NCBI RefSeq assembly: GCF_011290365.1
Contig: NZ_CP049786.1
Span: forward strand, 3,720,001 to 3,784,000
Length of the DNA stretch: 64,000 bases
From: Leclercia sp. 29361
GTDB taxonomy: Bacteria; Pseudomonadota; Gammaproteobacteria; Enterobacterales; Enterobacteriaceae
Direction: 5' to 3'
Shown: piece after piece, positions 36,191 through 47,511 of the stretch
Position numbering within the stretch: the stretch's first letter is position 1
How the letters are laid out: each line of letters opens with the position of its first letter
Made by a program: the position numbers and the translations under genes
The notes under the pieces: model-generated
Seen by the model: the letters and a program-made list of their open reading frames with translations, nothing else
Told to the model about the DNA's origin: nothing
Database searches by the model: none

Positions 36191-36583
36191 ATGAAATTAA
36201 CTGTCGCACCCTTATTGTGTTGTCTTTTAATCCCGGCGGCGTATGCCGAAGATAATGGTGGACTGAAGGAAGATACTGCCCCTCCGGCGCCACATGCGCT
36301 GGATGATGGTTATCGTGGCGCGGAAGATGCCAGAATCATGACCGTGGAGCAGGCTAAAGAGATGCACGACGGGGCTACGATCTCCTTGCGGGGTAATTTA
36401 ATTGATGGCTCCGGTGGGGATAAATTTAAATTCCGCGATAAAACCGGCACTATTGATACCATTATTCCTCAGGCCGTATTTGATGGCCGCACCGTTCAGC
36501 CCGATAATATGATCAGCATTAACGGCAGTCTGGATAAGAAATCCACCCCGCCTGTGGTGCGTGTCGACCGCATCCAGAAATAA
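36191..36583 (+). CDS. ydeI: YgiW/YdeI-family (BOF) periplasmic stress protein
   Basis: 130 residues. Signal peptide 1-19 (ending AYA), then the bacterial OB-fold domain with [30 protein letters not shown] and [10 protein letters not shown]. In Salmonella YdeI supports resistance to cationic antimicrobial peptides. The neighbouring ydeJ-type gene strengthens the name. AGGAGG lies six bases before the ATG. It is divergent from the DUF421 operon. Confidence 0.85.
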   Translation: MKLTVAPLLCCLLIPAAYAEDNGGLKEDTAPPAPHALDDGYRGAEDARIMTVEQAKEMHDGATISLRGNLIDGSGGDKFKFRDKTGTIDTIIPQAVFDGRTVQPDNMISINGSLDKKSTPPVVRVDRIQK

Positions 36584-36600
36584 CCGTCAATTTCACTTAA

Positions 36601-36636
36601 GTTTCGCGTGGATATTTCCTGACATCCACGTGAAAC
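36601..36636 (+). terminator. Hairpin after ydeI
   Basis: A 13-bp stem (GTTTCGCGTGGAT with ATCCACGTGAAAC, one G-U pair, 10-nt loop), 17 bases after the stop, with no T-run. Confidence 0.55.
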
Positions 36637-36804
36637 CCCCGATATATTCTCTCAAGACGCAAACCTACCAGAATTGAGGAGCCCAAAACTCGGATAATTC
36701 TGTGCTTTAGGATTAATCCCCCTTTCCTTCCCCTCCCAATACTTAAACAATTTTACACAAATTCACATTGTATTCTTTTTTGCTTACACAGCACGGATTC
36801 GCCG

Positions 36805-38484
36805 ATGAACGCCCGACACAATATCGCCATAATAATAACGACAGCCACCGGGCTGTCTTTACTGTTTCCTGCCAAGGCGGCGGAGCCGGATAATCAATTT
36901 ATTATTCAGCAGCAGCGCCAGAGAGCATTAGAGCAGCAATTAACCCCGCCCGTTCCCGACGTGCGTCTGTCCGAGCCCTCATCCGGCTTTGGCAAGATTG
37001 CTTTTCCCACAGAAAAGCCCTGCTTCCCGATTAACCGCGTCGAGCTGAGCGGTCAGGAGGCCCTGCCCCACTGGCTGCCGCTCCAGCGTATTGCAGACCA
37101 GGCTCAGGGGCGCTGTCTGGGCGGGAAAGGGATTAACCTGCTGATGAGCACGATGCAGAACCGCATCGTCGACCACGGCTGGATCACCACCCGCGTGCTG
37201 GCTCCGTCGCAGGATCTGAAGAGTGGCACCCTGAAGCTGGCCATCGTGCCGGGCACCATCCGCCATGTGAAGCTCACTGAAGATAGCGACGATTATATCC
37301 AGCTCTACAGCGCCTTCCCGGCTCACGAGGGGAACCTGCTGGATCTGCGCGATATTGAACAGGGGCTGGAGAACCTACAGCGCCTGCCGACGGTCGAGGC
37401 CAACATGGAGCTACTGCCGGGAGAGAATCCGGGCGAGAGCGACGTGGTGATCACCCGTAAGCAGAGCAAAATGTGGCGTATCGGCCTGTCGCTGGACGAT
37501 GCCGGGACCGAAACCACCGGGCGCTACCAGGGCGGCGTCACTCTGTCGCTGGATAACCCCTTCTCCCTGAGCGACCTGCTGTATGTCTCGGCCAGCCACG
37601 ATCTGAATGACAAGGGCGGTAAAGGCAGCAAAAACTATACCGCCCACTACTCGGTGCCCTTCGGCTACTGGATGCTGGGCATCACCGGCAGCGACTATGA
37701 CTACCACCAGACCGTTGCCGGGCTGAACGAGGATTATCGCTACAGCGGTAAGAGCAAAAACCTCGACATTCAGCTCAGCCGCGTGCTGCACCGCAGCGGC
37801 TCGCAGAAGACCACCTTCTCTTACGACGTGCTGGCGCGGGAGACCCGCAACTATATCGACGATACGGAAGTGGGCGTTCAGCGCCGGCAGACCGCGGGCT
37901 GGCGCATCGGGCTGGATCATCGCCACTACATCGGCCAGGCGACGCTGGATGCGGGCATCAGCTATCAGCGCGGCACCCGCTGGTTCGGGGCGCAGCCTGC
38001 GCCGGAGGAGTACTGGGGCGATGCCACCGCCCTGAGCAAAATTACCCAGCTCAGCGCCGGACTCGATCTGCCGTTTGCCATCGGCACGCAGAACTTCCGC
38101 TACAACGTGCAGTACCTGCGCCAGATCAGCAATACGCCGCTGACGCCGCAGGATCAGTTTGCCATCGGCAACCGCTGGACGGTGCGCGGCTTTGACGGCG
38201 AGCGCACCCTGAGCGCCAGCCACGGCTGGTACGTGCGCAACGATCTGGCCTGGCGCACCCCGCTGCCGAACCAGGAGTTCTATCTGGGTGCCGATTACGG
38301 CGAAGTGGGCGGTTACAGTTCGGATCTGCAGGTGGGTAAACACCTGGCAGGCGGCGTGGCGGGCCTGCGCGGCAACGCCTTTAACACCGGCTACGACCTG
38401 TTCGCCGGGACGCCGTTCTCGAAGCCGGACGGCTTTGAAACCAGCGATCTCACGCTCGGCTTTAACCTCAACTGGAGCTGGTGA
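36805..38484 (+). CDS. cdiB: CdiB-type two-partner secretion outer membrane transporter
   Basis: 559 residues. Signal peptide ~1-25 (ending AKA), an N-terminal plug helix region rich in Gln, two POTRA domains (~75-225, e.g. [16 protein letters not shown]) and a 16-strand barrel with the VRGF/Y-type L6 motif ([13 protein letters not shown], ~480). It exports the adjacent CdiA protein through the outer membrane. The 220 bases upstream hold the promoter region; the ribosome site is weak. Its stop overlaps the acyltransferase start (TGATG). Confidence 0.93.
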   Translation: MNARHNIAIIITTATGLSLLFPAKAAEPDNQFIIQQQRQRALEQQLTPPVPDVRLSEPSSGFGKIAFPTEKPCFPINRVELSGQEALPHWLPLQRIADQAQGRCLGGKGINLLMSTMQNRIVDHGWITTRVLAPSQDLKSGTLKLAIVPGTIRHVKLTEDSDDYIQLYSAFPAHEGNLLDLRDIEQGLENLQRLPTVEANMELLPGENPGESDVVITRKQSKMWRIGLSLDDAGTETTGRYQGGVTLSLDNPFSLSDLLYVSASHDLNDKGGKGSKNYTAHYSVPFGYWMLGITGSDYDYHQTVAGLNEDYRYSGKSKNLDIQLSRVLHRSGSQKTTFSYDVLARETRNYIDDTEVGVQRRQTAGWRIGLDHRHYIGQATLDAGISYQRGTRWFGAQPAPEEYWGDATALSKITQLSAGLDLPFAIGTQNFRYNVQYLRQISNTPLTPQDQFAIGNRWTVRGFDGERTLSASHGWYVRNDLAWRTPLPNQEFYLGADYGEVGGYSSDLQVGKHLAGGVAGLRGNAFNTGYDLFAGTPFSKPDGFETSDLTLGFNLNWSW

Positions 38485-39032
38485 TGCGCGTCGGAAATCT
38501 GGAGATTAAAGCCCCGCTGATCCTCGGCGGGGAAGAGAGCGAGGCCGAAGTGCTGGGGGCCACCGTCTGGCTGTGGATGCACTCCCCGATGCACCGGGAT
38601 GCCCCCCTGCACGCCCTGCCCACCCTGCTGCTGCCGATCATTAAGCGCCGTCAGTACGTGCTGGTTATCGAGAACGACCGCCCGGTCTTTTTCCTCAGCT
38701 GGGCCTGGCTGAATGAGGAGGCGGAAGCCCGCTACCTCACCCGCCCGTCCATTGAGATGCAGGAGGCGGACTGGGACAGCGGAGATCGGATCTGGTTCTG
38801 CGACTGGATCGCCCCCTTCGGCCACACCCCCGCGATGTACGACCTGATGCGCCGCGATATCTTCCCCGACCACGTCTGCCGCGCGCTGTATCACCGCGGC
38901 GCAGAGCGTGGCAAGCGCGTGATGCTGTTCCACGGCAGCCACGTCAGCCGTCAACACGCCAGAGAGTGGCAACAGAATCACCCGCTCGCAGTAAGCCTGC
39001 CGGAAGCGTTTAAAGGAACGAACCATGAATAA
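38484..39032 (+). CDS. cdiC: CdiC-type HlyC-family lysine acyltransferase
   Basis: 182 residues in the RTX-toxin-activating acyltransferase family: LGATVWLWMHSPMHRDAPLHAL carries the expected catalytic His, and FCDWIAPFGHTPAMYDLMRRDIFP matches the family core with its Asp. Known members fatty-acylate lysines of secreted toxins; in cdiBCAI loci CdiC is proposed to modify CdiA. The ATG at 38484 overlaps the cdiB stop, and cdiC overlaps cdiA by 8 bases, so cdiB-cdiC-cdiA are translationally coupled. Confidence 0.88.
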   Translation: MRVGNLEIKAPLILGGEESEAEVLGATVWLWMHSPMHRDAPLHALPTLLLPIIKRRQYVLVIENDRPVFFLSWAWLNEEAEARYLTRPSIEMQEADWDSGDRIWFCDWIAPFGHTPAMYDLMRRDIFPDHVCRALYHRGAERGKRVMLFHGSHVSRQHAREWQQNHPLAVSLPEAFKGTNHE

Positions 39033-42000
39033 GAACCTGTACCGAATTGTCTTCAACAAAGCGCGCGGCATGCTGATGGTGGTGGCGGATATCGCCCGCT
39101 CCGGCTGCGCCGGTTCGTCCCGTTCTTCCGGCATCGGTCATACCCACAGCCAGCTTATCGGCAAGGTGAGCGCCATCAGCTTTAGCCTGTGGCTGGCGAT
39201 GGGGGCCGTGCAGACGGCGCAGGCCACCATCGTGGCAGACGCCGGTGCGCCGAAAAACCAGCAGCCGACGGTGGTCAACAGCGCCAACGGCACGCCGCAG
39301 GTCAATATCCAGACCCCGTCCGCGGCCGGGGTGTCACGCAACAACTACACCCAGTTCGACGTCGACAGCAAAGGGGCGATCCTCAACAACTCGCACAAAA
39401 ATGTGCAGACCAATTTGGGCGGCATGGTGGCGGGCAACCCGTGGCTGGCGAAAGGCGAAGCCAAAGTGATCCTCAACGAGGTCAGCTCCCGCGATCCGAG
39501 CAAGCTGAACGGCATGATCGAAGTGGCAGGTAAAAAAGCCCAGGTGGTGATCGCTAACCCGTCGGGCATCACCTGTAGCGGCTGCGGCTTTATCAACGCC
39601 AACCGCGCCACCCTCACCACCGGCCAACCGCAGATGAAAGATGGCGCGCTGACCGGGTTTAACGTCGAGCGCGGCGAGGTGGTGGTTGAAGGCGCGGGGA
39701 TGGACACCTCCGGCGCGGATTACACCGACATCATCGCCCGCTCGGTGAAGGTTAACGCCGGGCTTTGGGCTAACGATCTGAAAGTCACCACCGGACGCAA
39801 CAAGGTGGATGCCGCCCACGAGGCGATCGAAAAAGGCAGTGACGATCCTGCCACCCGCCCGCAGCTGGCGGTAGACGTGGCCAGCCTCGGCGGCATGTAC
39901 GCAGGCAAGATCCGCATGGTTGGCACCGAGACCGGCGTCGGGGTGCGTAACGCCGGGGCCATCGGTGCCCAGGCGGGCAGCGTAACCATCTCTGCCGACG
40001 GGCGCATCGAGAACAGCGGCACCGTGCGCGCGGGCGACGCTGCCAGCCTGCAAACCGCCAGCGAACTTAACAACAGCGGGGTGATCACCGCTGCCAATAA
40101 CGTCCGTGCGAACGCCGCCAGCCTGACCAGCAGCACCAACAGCGTGCTGGCCGCCGGGGTCAAAAGTGACGGCAAGCTCGCCGACGCAGGCGATCTGGAA
40201 CTCAGCACCAGCGGCCAGTTAACCACCCACGGCCAAAACCTCGCGGGCGGTAATCTCAGCGCCCGCGGCCAGGGCGTGGACGTCAGCGGCAGCCAGACCC
40301 AGGCTAAACGTGTTCTGCTGGACGGCGGCGCGGAGGATGTGAGCACCGCCAGCGCCAGGGTCAACGCCAGTGAACTGACCGTCCGCAGCGGTAAGATGCT
40401 TAACAACGCCGGGGGCGCGCTGAGCGCGGAGACGATTAACCTCAGCGCCCACGACCTCAGCAACCAGCAAGGCAAAATCGTTCACAGCGGCGGCAGCGCG
40501 CTGGCAGTGGATCTGCCGGGCAAGCTCGATAACCGTCAGGGGCAGATTGGCGCAGCCAACGGCGTGCAGCTTAAAGCGGCGGCCATCGACAACACCGCAG
40601 GGCAGATCGTGGCGGTGGCGGGCAACACCCGACTGGACGCCGGAACCCTCAACAACCAGCAGGGGCTGATCTCTGCGGCTGCGGGCGACGGCGAGATCCA
40701 AAGCCAGCAGGCGGTGAATAACGCCAAAGGGCGTATCGAGGCGGCGAAAACCCAGCGCATCAACGCCGGGCGCCTCGACAACCAGCAGGGGGTGATTGTC
40801 GCAGACGGCGCAACCCTGGCCCTGAATGAATTTGATAACCGTTCCGGCTCCCTGCTCTCTCAGGGTTCCCTGAACCTCGAGAGCGGCGCGCTGAACAACC
40901 AGAGCGGCTTCCTCGCGAGCGACGGCGATTTTAATCTGAGCGCGGGTGCCATCGACAACAGCGACGGCCAGATTGGCGCAAACCGGACGTTAACCGCCGG
41001 ATTCGACACGCTCACCAATAACAGCGGCGCGCTGAAATCGGTCGGGGCCATGACCCTGAGCGGCGGCCTGCTGGATAACAGCCACGGCACCACCTTCTCC
41101 GGGGATAGCCTCGCCTTCAGCGGCGACACGCTGAACAATACCGCCGGGCAGCTGGCGGCGACTGAGAGCCTGTCCCTCACCACCACGCAGCTCATCAATA
41201 ATAACGGCGTGCTGCAGGGCGACGGGGTTAACCTCACCTCCGGCGCGGTCGATAACAGCTCAGGTACCCTCAACAGCCTGGGTGCCCTGAACCTCTCGGC
41301 AGAACGCATTAATAACCAGGCAGGCACTCTGGCCGCCAGCGGCGCGGCGGATGTGGCGGCCACGGATCTTGATAACCGCAGCGGCGGACGCATCATTGGC
41401 GAGGCCGATACCGCCCTGCACACCACTAACCTGCAAAACGGCGGCGGGCAGATCCAGTCGGTGGGCGATCTGCTCCTCGACAGCGCCCGGGGCACCGTGG
41501 ATAACGTCTCGGGGCTGATCCGCAGCGGTAAAAGCGTGACCCTGACTGCCCTGCACTTTGCTAACCAGAATACCCTCAGGGAAAACCAGGGCCTCGAAGG
41601 CCAGAGTCTGGCGCTCAATACCGACAGCCTGGACAACCAGCGCGGCAGCATCCTGGCGAATAACACCCTGAGCATGGATAACAGCGGCGTGCTGAACAAC
41701 AGCGCCGGGGTGCTGGCCTCGGGCGAAACGCTGGATCTTAGCGGTAACGGGCTGAACCTGCTGAATGCGGGCGGCACCCTGAAAGCGGGTAAAGCGCTGA
41801 GTGTGGATGCGGCGTCCCTCGATGCCAGCGGCCAGCTGCTGTCGCTGGGGGATATGGATCTCCACAGCACCAGCGGCGTGAACAACACCGGCACCACCAT
41901 CGCCAACGGCAACCTGACCTTCACCACCGACGGCGATCTCACCAACAGCGGCCAGCTGATGGCGGGCAGCGCCCTCGATGTGCAGAGCGCCAACCTGACC

Positions 42001-45000
42001 AACCTCGCCAGCGGCGAAATCAACGCCGGTAGCACCACCCTGACCGCCAGCGGCACGGTACGCAATACCGGCCTGATCGACGGGATTGTCACCCGCATTA
42101 ACGCCAATACCCTGACCAACATCGGCACCGGGCGGATCTACGGCGATGCGGTGGGGGTCAATGTGAATACCTTCAACAACCTTGCGGAAAACGGCACCGC
42201 GGCGACGCTGGCCGGACGCGAGCGCGTGAACCTCGGCGTGCAGACCCTGAACAACGCCGACCATGGCCTGATCTACAGCGCAGGCAGCATGACCATTGGC
42301 GGGGCGCTGGACGACAGCGGCGCCGTCACCGGTCGCGCGGGCACCATCAATAACCACAGCTCCACCATTGAATCCGCCGGGGATATGGCGATTGCTGCCG
42401 GGCAGATCAACAACATCAACGACCACTTCTCCACCGAAGTGGTGCGGGTGTCGCAGGACGATCTCACCGACTATCAGCACACCGGATCAACCAACCGCTG
42501 GAGTTCGACAGAGCAAGGTGTCTGGGTGGATGACAACTCCTCCGACGGCCTGAAAAACCTCAACACCCCGGAGCGTTCCGGCCACGGCAACGATAATTTC
42601 AACCAGTACGACTACACCCGTACCATTGACGAAACCCGCATCAAAGAGAGCGACCCGGCGAAGATCCTCGCGGGTGGCAACCTGCTCATGACCGGCGACA
42701 AGCTGTTTAACGACAAGAGCCAGGTGATCGCAGGCGGCACGCTGGCGATTGACCAGATGGGCAGCGTGCAGAACGAGGACGTGCCCGGCAAGCGTTACAC
42801 CACCGATGAGGGCACCGTCACCCACTACTACCGTATTCGCCACAAAGGCGACGACGAGCAGGGGCGCGATCGCACGGCGTACACCCCGCCAACCACCATT
42901 CAGGATATCGCCCTGAAACCGGGCCAACTGATCAGCAACGGCAGCGTCGAGGGCAGTAACCTCAGCATCACTCCGCTGGTGTTGCAGGGAACCGACGTGG
43001 CGATTGGGCAGGCCGCGGGGGTGAAACCCGCGCCGCAGCAGACCGTCTCCCCGGGCGAGCCGGTGACCCCGCCTGCCGGGCAGCAGTTTGAAGTGACCCC
43101 GGCCGACGGCGCGATCCGCATTATCGGGCCGAATACCACCCTGCCGGACAACAGCCTGTTCAAGGTGAACCCGTCGTCAGACGTGCCGTACCTGGTGGAG
43201 ACCGATCCGCGCTTTACCAACGAGCGCCAGTGGCTCGGCAGCGACTATATGCAGGACGCCTTTACCGCCAATGGCGACAACACCCAGAAACGGCTGGGGG
43301 ATGGCTACTACGAGCAGCGCCTGATCCGCGAGCAGGTGATTGGCATTACCGGCCAGCGCTATCTCGACGGCTACAACAACGACGAAGAGCAGTACAAGGC
43401 GCTGATGGATCGCGGCATTACCTTCGGCAAGCAGTACGATCTGAAGATCGGTGTGGCGCTGACGCCAGAGCAGATGGCGCTCCTGACCGGGGATATCGTC
43501 TGGCTGGTCAACACCCGGGTGAAGATGCCGGACGGCTCAACCGAGAACGTGCTGGTCCCGCAGGTCTACGCCAAAGTGAAACAGGGCGATATCGACGGCT
43601 CAGGGGCGCTGATTGCCGGGAATAATGTCTCCATCAAGCTTAACGGCGACCTGTTTAACCGCGGGACGATTGCCGGGCGCAAAGTGCTGCAACTGGACGC
43701 CGACAACATCACCAACCAGACCGGCACCATTCAGGGTGCGGACGTTAATCTGAACGCCCGCACCGATATCAACAACATGGGCGGTGCCATCGTGGGCGAC
43801 AGCAGCGTGCTGGCCAGCGCCGGACGCGACATCAATCTCACCAGCACCACCCTCAGTGCCGACAGCGTTAACGGCGAGAACAGCTTTGCCCGCACCACCA
43901 TCAACAGCGTCTCCGGCATTTACGTGCAGGGCGACGACGGTAAGCTGGCGCTGCAGTCCGGGCGGGATATCACCCTGACCGGGGCGCAGGTGATCGCCAG
44001 CGGCGAGAATGGCAAAGCGCAGCTGGTGGCCGGGCGGGATATGACCCTCAATACGGTGGAAACCGCCAGCCGCGATAACCTGGTGTGGGATGGTGACAAC
44101 AGCCTGAAGCAGGGCCAGACCCAAACCGTTGGCAGCGAAGTGACCGGCATAGGCGACGTCACCCTGGCCGCCGGGAACGATCTCAACGCCCGCGCCGCCG
44201 CCCTCTCCGCCGGAGAGGCGCTGAACGTCAGCGCCGGGAATAACCTGACCCTGACGGCGGGTGAGAATACCCAGGATCTGGACGAACGGCATAAAGTGGT
44301 GGGCGGTAACGGCTTCCTGTCGAAAACCACCACCACCACCCGCGATCAGATTGACCGTCAGACGGTGCAGAGCAGTGAGCTGAACGGCAACACCGTTAAC
44401 CTCACCGCCGGAAACGATCTTACCGTACGCGGCAGCAACGTGGCGGGCACCGGGGACGTCTCCCTGCTGGCAGGCAACAACCTCACCGTGGAGACCCAGG
44501 GCGAGCGCAATAGCGAACTGCATCAGAAGCAGGAGAAAAAATCGGGCCTACTGAGCTCGGGCGGAATCGGCTTTAGCGTCGGCACCCAGAGCATCAAAAC
44601 CACCGACACCGGCGCGGACGCCACCCAGGCGGGCAGCACGGTGGGCAGCGTCAACGGCGACCTGACCCTGCGGGCGGGAGATCGCCTGACGGTGAGCGGC
44701 TCAGATCTGGTGGCCGGTCAGGATATGACCCTGACGGGTAAAAACGTCGACATCACGGCGGTGAATAACCGCAGCCAGCAGACCCACGAGGTGGAGCAGA
44801 AAACCTCCGGGCTGACCCTGGCGCTCTCCGGCACCGTCGGCAGCGCGCTCAACAGCGCCGTCGAGGCCTCCCAGCAGGCGAAATCCTCCGGCAGCAGCCG
44901 CCTGCAGGCGCTGCAGGGCGTGAAGGCCGCACTCTCCGGGGTGCAGGCCGCCCAGGCCGGACGGATGGATCAGGCTCTGGGCGGGGATGCCTCTAACACC

Positions 45001-47511
45001 AATACCGTAGGCATTAGTCTCTCTTACGGCAGCCAGTCGTCGAAATCGACCCAGTACAGCGAGCAGAACACCGCCCAGGGCAGCACCCTCAACGCCGGGC
45101 GCGATCTCAGCGTGATCGCCACCGGCAGCGGCGCGCGCGGCGCGGACGGGGATCTGACCGTGGAAGGCAGCCAGCTCAGAGCAGGCAACGACCTGACTCT
45201 CGCCGCCAATCGCGATCTCTACCTGCGCTCGGCGCAAAACACCCAGCTGCTGGACGGTAAAAACGAGAGCAAGGGCGGCAGCGTCGGGGTTGGGATCGGC
45301 GTCGGCTCCGGCGGCTTTGGCCTCAACATCTCCGCCAGCGTCAACCGGGGCAAGGGCAACGAGAGCGGCAACGGCACCACCCACAGCGAGACCACCGTGG
45401 ACGCGGGCCGCCAGGTGAATATCCTGACCGGACGTGACGCCACCCTGACCGGGGCGCAGGTGAGCGGCGAAACCGTGAAAGCGGACATTGGCCGCAACCT
45501 GACCCTCACCTCCGAGCAGGACAGCGATCGTTACGACTCGAAGCAGCAGAACGCCAGCGCGGGCGGGAGCTTCAGCATCGGCTCCATGACCGGCTCGGCC
45601 AGCGTCAACCTCAGCCGCGATAAGATGCACAGCAACTACGACTCAGTGGTGGAGCAGACCGGGATCTTCGCCGGCAAAGGCGGCTACGACGTCACCGTGG
45701 GCGAACATACCCAGCTCAACGGGGCGGTGATTGGCTCGACGGCGACCGCCGATAAAAACCGTCTCGATACCGGCACCATCGGCTTTAGCGATATTGAAAA
45801 CCGCGCCGATTTCGAAGTGGAACACCAGAGCGTGGGGATGAGCACCGGGGGCAGCATCGGCAGCCAGTTTGCCGGCAACATGGCCAACGGCCTGCTGGTG
45901 GGCGCGAACCGCGACGGGCATGACAGCAGCACCACGCACGCCGCGGTATCGGACGGTACGCTGATCGTCCGCGACCAGGATCGTCAGGTCCAGGATGTCA
46001 ACCAGCTCAGCCGCGACGTGGAGCACGCCAACCAGACGCTCTCCCCTATCTTCGATAAGGAGAAAGAGCAGGAGCGACTCCAGCAGGCGCAGCTGATCGG
46101 CGAGATTGGTAATCAGGTGGCGGATATTGCCCGCACCGAGGGCAGCATCCGCGCCACCAACGCGGCGAAAGAGAAGCTGAAAAACGTCAACGCGCAGGAT
46201 CTGCAGGAGGCGAAAGCCGCGTGGGAAAAAGCCAACCCGGGCAAAACCGCGACCCTTGAAGACATTAACGGCCAGATCTACCAGACGGCCTACAACGACG
46301 CGCTCAGCGCCTCCGGCTTTGGTACCGGCGGGCAGTATCAGCAGGCAATTCAGGCGGCGACAGCGGCGGTTCAGGGGCTGGCCGGGAGCGATCTCAGCGC
46401 GGCACTCGCGGGCGGTGCCGCACCGTACCTGGCTGATGTCATTGGGCACCGCAGTGGGTTGAGCGACGAGGGCAAAGTTGCCGCCCACGCGGTGGTCAAC
46501 GCTGCGCTGGCCGCCGCTCAGGGGCAAAACGCGCTGGCGGGTGCCGCCGGTGCCGCCACAGGCGAACTGGTGGGGATGATCGCCCTCGAGATGTACGGCA
46601 AATCTGCCGATAAGCTGGATGAAACGCAGAAACAGACGGTTTCTGCGCTGGCGACGCTGGCGGCGGGTCTTTCTGGCGGGCTGGTGGGCGACAGCTCTGC
46701 TTCTGCTGTGGCGGGGGCGCAGGCGGGTAAAACGACGGTTGAGAATAACACCGTTGGCGACATCGCCGCGGCACTGCAGCAGGGTAAAACCACCGCGCAG
46801 GTGGCCGAAGAGCAGGTGAAGGCCGAAAATGAACGCTATAAGCGCGAAAACTGTGGCGGGATGAGCGCCGAAGCCTGCTCGGTTAAAATGTACACCGAGC
46901 GTCGGGAAGCGCTGAAAGAGATGGCGTTGTTTGGCGTAGATTTTGTCCCGGTCGTGGGTGACATTAAGAGCTTTGCGGAAGCGCACAGTGCGCTTGATTA
47001 TCTGGCTGCAGCTATCGGGGTTATACCCGGTGCCGGTGATGTTGCCGGAAAGGCGATAAAAGGCGCGGAGAAAGCGCTTAAAGCGGGCGATCTGGAGGCG
47101 GCATCTAAGTTCATCAATGAAGCCAGCCATGAGATCAACATTAAATGGGTGGACGAAAATGCACGTATGAGTAATAGAGCCAGAGATTACAATGACTCTG
47201 CCTCCGGCGCTCGTTCCAATATTGAAACCAAAAAAGGGCAAGCACCCGCTATCGATCGCATTGATGATAAAGGAGTTACTCGTCCTGTTCGTTTTGATGG
47301 AGTGGAGGGTAATATCATGATTGATCGTAAAATTTCGGTCGTGACAACGGCAAAAGCGAAAAACCAGGCGCTAAGACAATCGGAAGCACTCCAAAACAAC
47401 GGCATGACTGGACGCTGGGAAGTGCCAAATCAGACACAGGCAAACCGCGCTCAAAAGATGTTTGATGAGCTCGGAATTAAAAACATAGAGGTTAAAATTG
47501 TCCATGAGTAA
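39025..47511 (+). CDS. cdiA: CdiA contact-dependent growth inhibition effector
   Basis: 2828 residues. Extended signal with ESPR-like MNKNLYRIVFNKARG (cleavage near residue 67), TPS domain (~68-330; ANPSGITCSGCGF), FHA-type repeats (~330-1130), a non-repetitive middle (~1130-1530, position of receptor-binding regions in other CdiA), more FHA repeats, and pre-toxin VENN at 2572-2575. After VENN comes a hydrophobic FVPVVGDIKSFAEA entry-type domain. The final ~110 residues form the toxin, with ID-R-K at 2766-2769 fitting a PD-(D/E)XK nuclease; that activity is inference. GC falls sharply near the toxin. The immunity gene starts inside its last codons. Confidence 0.93.
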   Translation: MNKNLYRIVFNKARGMLMVVADIARSGCAGSSRSSGIGHTHSQLIGKVSAISFSLWLAMGAVQTAQATIVADAGAPKNQQPTVVNSANGTPQVNIQTPSAAGVSRNNYTQFDVDSKGAILNNSHKNVQTNLGGMVAGNPWLAKGEAKVILNEVSSRDPSKLNGMIEVAGKKAQVVIANPSGITCSGCGFINANRATLTTGQPQMKDGALTGFNVERGEVVVEGAGMDTSGADYTDIIARSVKVNAGLWANDLKVTTGRNKVDAAHEAIEKGSDDPATRPQLAVDVASLGGMYAGKIRMVGTETGVGVRNAGAIGAQAGSVTISADGRIENSGTVRAGDAASLQTASELNNSGVITAANNVRANAASLTSSTNSVLAAGVKSDGKLADAGDLELSTSGQLTTHGQNLAGGNLSARGQGVDVSGSQTQAKRVLLDGGAEDVSTASARVNASELTVRSGKMLNNAGGALSAETINLSAHDLSNQQGKIVHSGGSALAVDLPGKLDNRQGQIGAANGVQLKAAAIDNTAGQIVAVAGNTRLDAGTLNNQQGLISAAAGDGEIQSQQAVNNAKGRIEAAKTQRINAGRLDNQQGVIVADGATLALNEFDNRSGSLLSQGSLNLESGALNNQSGFLASDGDFNLSAGAIDNSDGQIGANRTLTAGFDTLTNNSGALKSVGAMTLSGGLLDNSHGTTFSGDSLAFSGDTLNNTAGQLAATESLSLTTTQLINNNGVLQGDGVNLTSGAVDNSSGTLNSLGALNLSAERINNQAGTLAASGAADVAATDLDNRSGGRIIGEADTALHTTNLQNGGGQIQSVGDLLLDSARGTVDNVSGLIRSGKSVTLTALHFANQNTLRENQGLEGQSLALNTDSLDNQRGSILANNTLSMDNSGVLNNSAGVLASGETLDLSGNGLNLLNAGGTLKAGKALSVDAASLDASGQLLSLGDMDLHSTSGVNNTGTTIANGNLTFTTDGDLTNSGQLMAGSALDVQSANLTNLASGEINAGSTTLTASGTVRNTGLIDGIVTRINANTLTNIGTGRIYGDAVGVNVNTFNNLAENGTAATLAGRERVNLGVQTLNNADHGLIYSAGSMTIGGALDDSGAVTGRAGTINNHSSTIESAGDMAIAAGQINNINDHFSTEVVRVSQDDLTDYQHTGSTNRWSSTEQGVWVDDNSSDGLKNLNTPERSGHGNDNFNQYDYTRTIDETRIKESDPAKILAGGNLLMTGDKLFNDKSQVIAGGTLAIDQMGSVQNEDVPGKRYTTDEGTVTHYYRIRHKGDDEQGRDRTAYTPPTTIQDIALKPGQLISNGSVEGSNLSITPLVLQGTDVAIGQAAGVKPAPQQTVSPGEPVTPPAGQQFEVTPADGAIRIIGPNTTLPDNSLFKVNPSSDVPYLVETDPRFTNERQWLGSDYMQDAFTANGDNTQKRLGDGYYEQRLIREQVIGITGQRYLDGYNNDEEQYKALMDRGITFGKQYDLKIGVALTPEQMALLTGDIVWLVNTRVKMPDGSTENVLVPQVYAKVKQGDIDGSGALIAGNNVSIKLNGDLFNRGTIAGRKVLQLDADNITNQTGTIQGADVNLNARTDINNMGGAIVGDSSVLASAGRDINLTSTTLSADSVNGENSFARTTINSVSGIYVQGDDGKLALQSGRDITLTGAQVIASGENGKAQLVAGRDMTLNTVETASRDNLVWDGDNSLKQGQTQTVGSEVTGIGDVTLAAGNDLNARAAALSAGEALNVSAGNNLTLTAGENTQDLDERHKVVGGNGFLSKTTTTTRDQIDRQTVQSSELNGNTVNLTAGNDLTVRGSNVAGTGDVSLLAGNNLTVETQGERNSELHQKQEKKSGLLSSGGIGFSVGTQSIKTTDTGADATQAGSTVGSVNGDLTLRAGDRLTVSGSDLVAGQDMTLTGKNVDITAVNNRSQQTHEVEQKTSGLTLALSGTVGSALNSAVEASQQAKSSGSSRLQALQGVKAALSGVQAAQAGRMDQALGGDASNTNTVGISLSYGSQSSKSTQYSEQNTAQGSTLNAGRDLSVIATGSGARGADGDLTVEGSQLRAGNDLTLAANRDLYLRSAQNTQLLDGKNESKGGSVGVGIGVGSGGFGLNISASVNRGKGNESGNGTTHSETTVDAGRQVNILTGRDATLTGAQVSGETVKADIGRNLTLTSEQDSDRYDSKQQNASAGGSFSIGSMTGSASVNLSRDKMHSNYDSVVEQTGIFAGKGGYDVTVGEHTQLNGAVIGSTATADKNRLDTGTIGFSDIENRADFEVEHQSVGMSTGGSIGSQFAGNMANGLLVGANRDGHDSSTTHAAVSDGTLIVRDQDRQVQDVNQLSRDVEHANQTLSPIFDKEKEQERLQQAQLIGEIGNQVADIARTEGSIRATNAAKEKLKNVNAQDLQEAKAAWEKANPGKTATLEDINGQIYQTAYNDALSASGFGTGGQYQQAIQAATAAVQGLAGSDLSAALAGGAAPYLADVIGHRSGLSDEGKVAAHAVVNAALAAAQGQNALAGAAGAATGELVGMIALEMYGKSADKLDETQKQTVSALATLAAGLSGGLVGDSSASAVAGAQAGKTTVENNTVGDIAAALQQGKTTAQVAEEQVKAENERYKRENCGGMSAEACSVKMYTERREALKEMALFGVDFVPVVGDIKSFAEAHSALDYLAAAIGVIPGAGDVAGKAIKGAEKALKAGDLEAASKFINEASHEINIKWVDENARMSNRARDYNDSASGARSNIETKKGQAPAIDRIDDKGVTRPVRFDGVEGNIMIDRKISVVTTAKAKNQALRQSEALQNNGMTGRWEVPNQTQANRAQKMFDELGIKNIEVKIVHE

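Noticed and set aside
45643..47241. A 532-residue reverse frame opposite the cdiA 3' end
   Set aside because: Antisense shadow of a strongly supported gene with unnatural His/Arg/Gly-rich composition.
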